Source of the DNA: Lachnospiraceae bacterium
GTDB lineage: Bacteria; Bacillota; Clostridia; Lachnospirales; Anaerotignaceae
Direction: 5' to 3'
Assembly (NCBI GenBank): GCA_028695945.1
Contig: JAQVIB010000008.1
Coordinates: 1 to 18,495, forward strand
DNA: 18,495 bases
Positions 13,835 to 18,495 of the stretch are shown in pieces. Every line of letters begins with the position of its first letter. Position 1 is the first letter of the stretch. Both the position numbers and the translations under genes were made by a program. The notes under the pieces were generated by a model, which was not told the origin of the DNA, searched no databases, and worked only from the letters and a program-made list of their open reading frames with translations.

Positions 13835-15130
13835 ATGGGGTCAAATGTTTTTAGCTCTATGGAAATAGATGCAATTGGCGAAATTCTAAACATAAGCCTT
13901 GGTGCTTCGGCAACGGCAGTTTCGACAATGTTAAGCAGAAGAGTAGACATAACCATTCCCGTAGTTCAGGTTTCTAGCAAGGAAGAATTTAAGCTTGAAA
14001 GCATGGAACCTGCTGTAGGCGTGGAAATAGTATATGTATCTGGACTTAGCGGAAAAAATGTTATGCTTTTGAAAAAGCATGATGTTAAAGTAATTGTAGA
14101 AATTCTTATGGGTACAGAAATACCCGAAGAAGAGTTTGAATTGAATGACTTATATATGAGTGCGGTTTGTGAGGTTATGAACCAAATGATGGGTGCATCT
14201 TCTACGGCACTGTCTGAATTTTTGGGTGAGGTTGTTAATATATCAACACCGCAATCGTTTGAAATTAACACCATTGCAGATTTTAAAGAAAAGTATCTTG
14301 GTGCTGAAGACCAGATGGTGGTTGTAAGTTTTTCTCTTAATATTGAAGATGCTGTTGCAAGTGAATTTTTGAATGTAATGACTTTGGATTTAGCAAAAAA
14401 GTTACTAGCCTGTGTTGGTTTGGGACAAGGACTGGGAGAGGAAGAACAACAAATCACTATTCCTGGTACTAGTTCGTTGGATAACGAAGGGGAGGAAGCT
14501 TCGCAAGAGGCAGTTGGTATTATGTCACAGGAGCAGATAGAAAAAGTGCTTAGTGGTGGCGGTTCTTCAGAACCAGCAAAGCCATCAGGAGGAACATTAT
14601 CTCAAGATGAAATAGAAAAATTACTTAATGGCGGCGGAGCATCTGAACCAGAACCACCAAAGCCATCAGGAGGAGCACTATCTCAAGATGAAATAGAGAA
14701 ACTTCTTGGTGGAGGAACAGCACCACAGCCAACTGCACCGCAACCAATGCAACAGCAACCACAGCCTGTGTATCAACAGCCTGTGTACCAGCAACCCGAG
14801 TATCAACAGCCGGTTTATCAACAGCCTAAGGTTGTAAATGTAAAACCATTTGCACAAGAGCCATCGGTTAATTTGGCAAATCAAGAACATCCTGAAAATT
14901 TGGATATGCTTATGGATGTTGCACTTGAGGTATCGGTGGAAATTGGTCGAACAAAGAAATATGTTAAGGAAATTTTGGAATATTCCCAAGGGTCTTTAGT
15001 TGTGTTGGATACCCTTGCTGGAGATCAAGTGGATGTATTTGTTAATGGGCAATGTATTGCCAAGGGTGATGTAGTAGTAGTTGATGATTGCTTTGGCGTG
15101 AGGATTACTGAGATATTAAATAAAAATTAA
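13835..15130 (+). CDS. fliY: Flagellar motor switch phosphatase FliY (CheC-FliN fusion) with three internal CheY-binding-like peptides
   Basis: A protein of 431 aa. Residues 1-210 are a CheC-like CheY-P phosphatase domain with both active-site signatures: D12-x3-E16-x2-N19 (DAIGEILN) and S109-x3-E113-x2-N116 (SAVCEVMN), each followed by the expected proline. Residues about 350-431 are the FliN/SpoA domain (LEVSVEIGRTKKYVKEILEY, FGVRITEIL). The two-domain plan fits FliY of Bacillus and Thermotoga. Unlike B. subtilis FliY, it has no CheY-binding peptide at the N-terminus: the CheC domain begins almost at once. Instead the linker holds MSQEQIEKVL (230-239), LSQDEIEKLL (255-264) and LSQDEIEKLL (282-291), then four V/E-YQQP units (312-331). 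The start follows AAGGGAAG. It would sit in the C-ring and remove CheY-P. Confidence 0.95.
   Translation: MGSNVFSSMEIDAIGEILNISLGASATAVSTMLSRRVDITIPVVQVSSKEEFKLESMEPAVGVEIVYVSGLSGKNVMLLKKHDVKVIVEILMGTEIPEEEFELNDLYMSAVCEVMNQMMGASSTALSEFLGEVVNISTPQSFEINTIADFKEKYLGAEDQMVVVSFSLNIEDAVASEFLNVMTLDLAKKLLACVGLGQGLGEEEQQITIPGTSSLDNEGEEASQEAVGIMSQEQIEKVLSGGGSSEPAKPSGGTLSQDEIEKLLNGGGASEPEPPKPSGGALSQDEIEKLLGGGTAPQPTAPQPMQQQPQPVYQQPVYQQPEYQQPVYQQPKVVNVKPFAQEPSVNLANQEHPENLDMLMDVALEVSVEIGRTKKYVKEILEYSQGSLVVLDTLAGDQVDVFVNGQCIAKGDVVVVDDCFGVRITEILNKN
14522..14707 (+). repeat. Three tandem CheY-binding-like peptide units in fliY
   Basis: The ten-residue motif is encoded at 14522-14551, 14597-14626 and 14678-14707. 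Units 2 and 3 lie in an 81-bp period (27 residues), including the shared KPSGG lead-in, and their DNA from 14578 and 14659 differs at about five positions in 50. That suggests a fairly recent tandem duplication. Unit 1 is more diverged. The motif matches residues 5-14 of FliM in this window (LSQSQIDALL). Confidence 0.9.
14768..14827 (+). repeat. Four YQQP repeats in the fliY linker
   Basis: Residues 312-331 of FliY read VYQQP, VYQQP, EYQQP, VYQQP, preceded by a Gln/Pro-rich stretch (APQPTAPQPMQQQPQP). The 15-bp unit is repeated four times with silent changes. It is probably a flexible spacer between the peptide array and the FliN domain. Confidence 0.9.
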
Positions 15131-15181
15131 AATATAAAACTAAACCATAAAATTGAGATAAGATTGGAAGGATGGATTTAA

Positions 15182-15541
15182 ATGTCTAAAATATTATTAG
15201 TTGATGACGCGGCGTTTATGAGAATGATGATTAAGGATGCATTGCAGAAAAATGGGTTTACAGACCTTTATGAAGCAGCAGATGGAGTTGAGGCAGTGTC
15301 AAAGTTCAACGAAATTAAGCCCGATTTGGTTATTCTGGATATAACCATGCCTAATATGGATGGTCTTTCTGCATTAAAAGCAATTAAAACAATAGATGCA
15401 AGTGCAAATGTTGTTATGTGTTCTGCTATGGGTCAGGAAGCAATGGTTATAGAAGCAATTAAGCTTGGGGCAAAGGACTTCATTGTTAAGCCATTCAAGC
15501 CAGATAGAATTTTGAAAACTGTTACTACTGTTCTTGGCTAA
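15182..15541 (+). CDS. cheY: Chemotaxis response regulator CheY
   Basis: A single receiver domain of 119 aa. Acidic pocket D8 and D9, phosphoacceptor D53 (VILDITMP), S81 in the switch Ser/Thr position (VMCSAMG) and K103 (FIVKPFKP) are all present. There is no output domain. CheA would phosphorylate it, and it would then bind FliM and FliY, whose genes lie directly upstream. FliY would hydrolyse the phosphate. This position within the flagellar operon, downstream of fliY, is standard for Firmicutes. The ribosome site GGAAGGATGG precedes the ATG. A 277-base gap follows. Confidence 0.95.
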   Translation: MSKILLVDDAAFMRMMIKDALQKNGFTDLYEAADGVEAVSKFNEIKPDLVILDITMPNMDGLSALKAIKTIDASANVVMCSAMGQEAMVIEAIKLGAKDFIVKPFKPDRILKTVTTVLG

Positions 15542-15818
15542 TTTTAAAACTTTCGGACTAAATTTATTACTTAACACAGCACTATATTAATTTTTACATA
15601 GTATCTACTACAATAATAATGCAAGGGCGTGTCATTTTGGCATTGCCCTAAAGAAATTTTGGTTTTTACTAATATTGTGCTGATTTTATTTAGGTTTAGC
15701 AGGTGCAAGTAGTCCATTTGATGTGTAGTGAAAACGGCACTTCTTTAGGGATTGAGTGTATAAGTATACATTTTATTATGCACAATGTTTTGAAAGGAGT
15801 GTGAGGGGTTTTACTGAT
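15542..15818 (+). other. cheY-fliO spacer with long inverted repeats
   Basis: I see no gene here. CAGCACTATATTA (15577-15589) pairs with TAATATTGTGCTG (15670-15682) at 12 of 13 positions. CCCTAAAGAA (15646-15655) pairs perfectly with TTCTTTAGGG (15741-15750). The two pairings interleave, so they would form a pseudoknot or be mutually exclusive. Smaller interleaved pairs AATGC/GCATT (15618-15622, 15640-15644) and AGGGC/GCCCT (15624-15628, 15645-15649) add to this. There is no T-run for a terminator. Confidence 0.5.
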
Positions 15819-16160
15819 ATGGGACCTATAATTTTTACATTTGTAATTGTTGTTTTAATTTTATATTTCAGTTACGTAACTACAAAATGGATTGGAAGTA
15901 AGGCAATTTCATCCCGAGGGTCCAAGTATATGAAAATTTTGGATACCCTTGCAGTTACGCAGGATAAGTCGATTATTGTTTTACAGGCAGAAAAAAAATA
16001 TCTGCTTTTATCAGTTTCACCAACAGGCATTACGCTTGTTACAGAGCTTGAAGATTTTGTTCCAAAAAGTATGGATATGGAATTAGAGGAGAAAGCATCT
16101 TTTTCCAAGCAGGATGAATTTAAAAAGCTTGTGTTGAAATTTTTAGGAAAACAAAAGTAG
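15819..16160 (+). CDS. fliO: Flagellar export component FliO (FliO/FliZ family)
   Basis: A protein of 113 aa from ATG 15819, which follows GAGGGG by 10 bases. Longer in-frame starts as far up as 15756 would add about 21 residues of unlikely sequence. It has one membrane segment (IIFTFVIVVLILYFSYV, about residues 4-20) and a small cytoplasmic domain with ISSRGSKYMKILDTLAVTQD and SIIVLQAEKKYLLLSVSPTG. This is the usual FliO pattern. FliO helps FliP assemble into the type III export gate; fliP follows 34 bases downstream. Confidence 0.88.
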   Translation: MGPIIFTFVIVVLILYFSYVTTKWIGSKAISSRGSKYMKILDTLAVTQDKSIIVLQAEKKYLLLSVSPTGITLVTELEDFVPKSMDMELEEKASFSKQDEFKKLVLKFLGKQK

Positions 16161-16194
16161 GGGCAAACAGTTTTTGTTTACCAAGGAGCATGCT

Positions 16195-16854
16195 ATGAAT
16201 GACGCTTTAATTAATATAAATGGCAATGGAGTTCAGTCTTTAGAAGTTTTGTTTATGTTGACATTTATTTCTCTATTGCCTTCGGTTGTTATTATGACAA
16301 CATCTTTTACAAGAATTACAATTGTGTTGTCTTTTTTAAGAAATGCCTTAGGTTTGCAGCAAACGCCTCCAAACAATGTGTTGGTGGGAATTGCCCTTTT
16401 TTTAACCCTTTTCATTATGTCGCCTGTTATAGATGAGGTGAATAAAACGGCATATATTCCTTATAAAAACGAGGAAATTACTCAAAAAGAGGCATTGGAT
16501 AAAGCATCTGTGCCGCTTAAAGAGTTTATGCTTAGGCAGACTGAGGTAGACACTTTAGATATGTATATGGATTTTGCTGGTGAAGAACTGCAAGGCGGAG
16601 ACTATTTAAAAGTGCCATTAACGGTAGTTATTCCATCTTTTATTACATGTGAGTTAAAACGTGCATTTACTATTGGATTTTTGTTATTTTTACCGTTTTT
16701 GTTAATAGACATTGTAGTGTCAAGTACACTTATGTCTATGGGTATGATTATGTTGCCACCGGCAACAATTGCACTGCCATTTAAGATTTTGCTTTTCATT
16801 ACTGTGGATGGATGGCAGCTTTTATTCTCTACTTTAATAAAAGGTTTCCAGTGA
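16195..16854 (+). CDS. fliP: Flagellar type III export gate protein FliP
   Basis: A protein of 219 aa, the main subunit of the FliPQR export gate. ATG 16195 was chosen because AAGGAG lies 7 bases upstream; a start at 16174 would add MFTKEHA. Signatures are TSFTRITIVLSFLRNALGLQ, TPPNNVLVGIALFLTLFIMS, FITCELKRAFTIGFLLFLPF, then LLIDIVVSSTLMSMGMIMLP and ATIALPFKILLFITVDGW. It lacks a clear cleavable signal peptide, as in Bacillus FliP. A small imperfect hairpin (GGCAAACA, 16162-16169, with TGTTTACC, 16175-16182) lies just before the ribosome site. Confidence 0.95.
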   Translation: MNDALININGNGVQSLEVLFMLTFISLLPSVVIMTTSFTRITIVLSFLRNALGLQQTPPNNVLVGIALFLTLFIMSPVIDEVNKTAYIPYKNEEITQKEALDKASVPLKEFMLRQTEVDTLDMYMDFAGEELQGGDYLKVPLTVVIPSFITCELKRAFTIGFLLFLPFLLIDIVVSSTLMSMGMIMLPPATIALPFKILLFITVDGWQLLFSTLIKGFQ

Positions 16855-16904
16855 AATAATAAAATTAATATTTACGCAATGTGCTTTAGAAATGGGTGAA
16901 TAGG

Positions 16905-17162
16905 ATGACAAATTCAGAGGTACTTGAAATAATGCAGCGGGCTGTTATTGTTGCAATTAAGCTGGGTGGGCCTATACTTATGCTTAGTATGGTTATTGGT
17001 GTATTTATATCCATTATTCAGGCGGCAACCCAAATTCACGAGCAAACTATTACTTTTGTACCAAAGGTTGCTATTATTGGTTTGCTTCTTTTGGTAGGAG
17101 GGCCTTGGATGCTTGAAACATTGCAAGATTTTTTGTACCAGCTTTTTGAAATGATGATTTAA
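16905..17162 (+). CDS. fliQ: Flagellar type III export gate protein FliQ
   Basis: A protein of 85 aa with two membrane hairpin helices (about 14-40 and 50-75). Family motifs are KLGGPILMLSMVIGVFISII, QAATQIHEQTITFVPKVAII and GGPWMLETLQDFLYQLF. ATG 16905 follows GGGTGA by 5 bases and starts MTNSEVLE; a GTG at 16896 would add three residues. It lies between fliP and fliR as is universal. Confidence 0.94.
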   Translation: MTNSEVLEIMQRAVIVAIKLGGPILMLSMVIGVFISIIQAATQIHEQTITFVPKVAIIGLLLLVGGPWMLETLQDFLYQLFEMMI

Positions 17163-17192
17163 AAAAGGACAGGCTTGGAGGAATTGGAATAT

Positions 17193-17957
17193 ATGAATGA
17201 CTATACCAATTTTATTTTTCTCTCATTAGTGTTTATGAGAATGTCTGGGTTTGTACTATTAAATCCTATATTTGCAAGGCAGAATGTTCCTATGCAAGTT
17301 AAAACAGGTTTGATTATAGCACTTACGGTAATTGTTTATACAGTAACACCTGCACCAGATATTATGCCGACATCTTTTTTGGAATATGGCGTAATACTGC
17401 TGAAAGAATTTGCATCAGGTTATGTAATAGGATTTATAATTACATTGTTTTCCTATGTAATTATTTTTGCAGGTGACTTTATAGATATGGAGATGGGCAT
17501 TTCCATGTCTAAGATATTTGATGCCCAAAGTAATTCATCAATATCCCTTAGCAGTACATTCTACAATGCACTGTACATGCTTCTGTTTTTTGCAATTGAT
17601 GCCCATGTGGCTTTAATTAATATTTTGATTACATCCCACAAGATAGTGCCTTACGGCAGTGTAACTTTGGGGCCAAAACTGACTGAAAGCATTTTGGATA
17701 TATTTGTTATGTGTACTGAGTTTGCTGTGAAAATGGCATTTCCAGTTGTTGCAATAGAGTTTCTTTGCACAATAGGTATGGGTCTTTTAATGAAGGCTAT
17801 ACCCCAGATAAATATATTTGTTGTTAATATTCAGCTTAAAATATTTGTAGGGCTTTGCCTTATGCTTATGCTTTTTACGCCAATGACAGATTTTGTACAG
17901 CAATTGATATTTGTTATGATGGAACATTTAAGAAATGCACTTCAGCTTTTGGTTTGA
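17193..17957 (+). CDS. fliR: Flagellar type III export gate protein FliR
   Basis: A protein of 254 aa with several membrane segments, the gate subunit that contacts FlhB. Signatures are FMRMSGFVLLNPIFARQNVP near the N-terminus, KEFASGYVIGFIITLFSYVI, GDFIDMEMGISMSKIFDAQS and MGLLMKAIPQINIFVVNIQL. ATG 17193 was chosen, with GGAGG about 11 bases upstream; a TTG at 17175 would add MEELEY but overlaps the ribosome site. Confidence 0.94.
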   Translation: MNDYTNFIFLSLVFMRMSGFVLLNPIFARQNVPMQVKTGLIIALTVIVYTVTPAPDIMPTSFLEYGVILLKEFASGYVIGFIITLFSYVIIFAGDFIDMEMGISMSKIFDAQSNSSISLSSTFYNALYMLLFFAIDAHVALINILITSHKIVPYGSVTLGPKLTESILDIFVMCTEFAVKMAFPVVAIEFLCTIGMGLLMKAIPQINIFVVNIQLKIFVGLCLMLMLFTPMTDFVQQLIFVMMEHLRNALQLLV

Positions 17958-17988
17958 TGTTTTAGGACGATGAAAGGGGGGATGACTG

Positions 17989-18495
17989 GTGGCAGGTAGT
18001 GATTCCAAAACCGAAAAAGCATCGCCCAAACGACGGAAGGACGAGCGAAAAAAAGGTAACGTATTAATGAGCAAGGATGTTATCACTATTGTTTCAATAA
18101 TAGGTATGTTTTTTTTCCTCAAAGTTATTTTCCCGTTTATGATAGATACTTTAAAACAGGTTATTAATACTTTTTTTAATTTAGCGGCAGTTGAAACGGA
18201 ACTTACGGAAGATATGCTTAAAGACATAACAAGAGAACTGATTTTTGCTTTTTTAAAAATTGGTTTTCCGTTGCTTGTAGCAGCTGGATTTTTGGCAATA
18301 GTAGCAACGGTTGCTCAAACAAAGCCGATGTTTGTTACTGACAGTTTGAAGCCTAAGTTTAACAGACTTAACCCTATTGAGGGATTTAAAAGACTGTTTT
18401 CGGCTAAAAGTGCATTTGATGTAGTAAAGGGAGTAGTTAAAATAACTATTTTAATAGTTATTTTATACAAATTTGTTTCAAATAGCATTTTGGGG
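17989..18495 (+). CDS. flhB: Flagellar export switch protein FlhB, N-terminal part (3' end outside window)
   Basis: The first 169 codons, open at the right edge. It starts at GTG 17989 after AGGGGGG; ATG 17982 runs into a stop at once. The N-terminus is a basic leader (SDSKTEKASPKRRKDERKKG, then NVLMSKDV), as is typical of FlhB (the usual form reads TEKATPKRRxxARxxGxVxxSxEL). Two membrane segments follow (about 33-50 and 85-110), then FVTDSLKPKFNRLNPIEGFK and RLFSAKSAFDVVKGVVK. The NPTH autocleavage site and the cytoplasmic domain, which respond to FliK, lie beyond the window. Confidence 0.94.
   Translation, partial: MAGSDSKTEKASPKRRKDERKKGNVLMSKDVITIVSIIGMFFFLKVIFPFMIDTLKQVINTFFNLAAVETELTEDMLKDITRELIFAFLKIGFPLLVAAGFLAIVATVAQTKPMFVTDSLKPKFNRLNPIEGFKRLFSAKSAFDVVKGVVKITILIVILYKFVSNSILG

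Noticed and set aside
13966..14457. 163-codon minus-strand frame opposite fliY
   Set aside because: It is a mirror of the conserved CheC-like domain; no motif or start signal supports it.
14768..14827. Short tandem repeats as a possible CRISPR or mobile element
   Set aside because: The repeats are in frame (V/E-YQQP) inside FliY with no spacers; no CRISPR array, insertion sequence, tRNA or rRNA was seen anywhere in the window.

Overview
The window looks like an AT-rich (roughly 35-38% GC by eye) chromosomal segment of a motile Firmicute, most likely a Clostridia/Lachnospirales-type organism. The evidence is strong AGGAGG ribosome sites, AT-rich intrinsic terminators, a Gram-positive gene order (fliK-flgD-orf-flgE-flbD-motA-motB-fliM-fliY-cheY-fliO-P-Q-R-flhB), a two-domain CheC/FliN-type FliY, and a short FlgE. 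All real genes lie on the + strand. The genus cannot be fixed from the sequence alone.

Region 1 (1-7125) is a sensory and signalling block. It holds the 3' end of one methyl-accepting chemotaxis protein (MCP), a second MCP with a large extracellular sensor (541-2709), a tandem HD-GYP protein that is probably a cyclic-di-GMP phosphodiesterase (2850-4049), a conserved-looking protein of unknown function (4145-4723) and a third MCP (5229-7037). Intrinsic terminators or terminator-like hairpins follow each MCP and the unknown gene, so these are mostly separate transcription units. The unknown gene and the third MCP each have a sigma-28-like box upstream (GTCGATAA and GTCGAAAA).

Region 2 (about 7125-7505) is a 380-bp control region. 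It has a good sigma-A-type promoter (TTGAAA-17 bp-TAGAAT), operator-like palindromes around it, and a structured 5' leader of about 190 nt.

Region 3 (7506-18495, open at the right edge) is a flagellar operon. It encodes hook assembly (FliK, FlgD, a small flagellar-operon protein, FlgE), the stator and its helper (FlbD/SwrD, MotA, MotB), the switch (FliM, FliY) with its signal (CheY), and the flagellar type III export gate (FliO, FliP, FliQ, FliR, start of FlhB). The MCPs would control CheA outside the window. Phospho-CheY would bind the FliM/FliY switch, and FliY would also dephosphorylate it.

Most noteworthy: (i) FliY carries three tandem copies of the FliM-type CheY-binding peptide in its interdomain linker instead of one at its N-terminus; (ii) a 23-nt element in the fliK leader is the reverse complement (22/23) of an element in the flgE-flbD gap, so the two could pair within one mRNA; (iii) a strong ribosome site serves a 7-codon leader ORF ahead of a weakly initiated MCP; (iv) the HD-GYP protein has two complete sets of metal ligands; (v) fliL is absent from its usual place between motB and fliM; (vi) several structured intergenic regions lie inside the operon.
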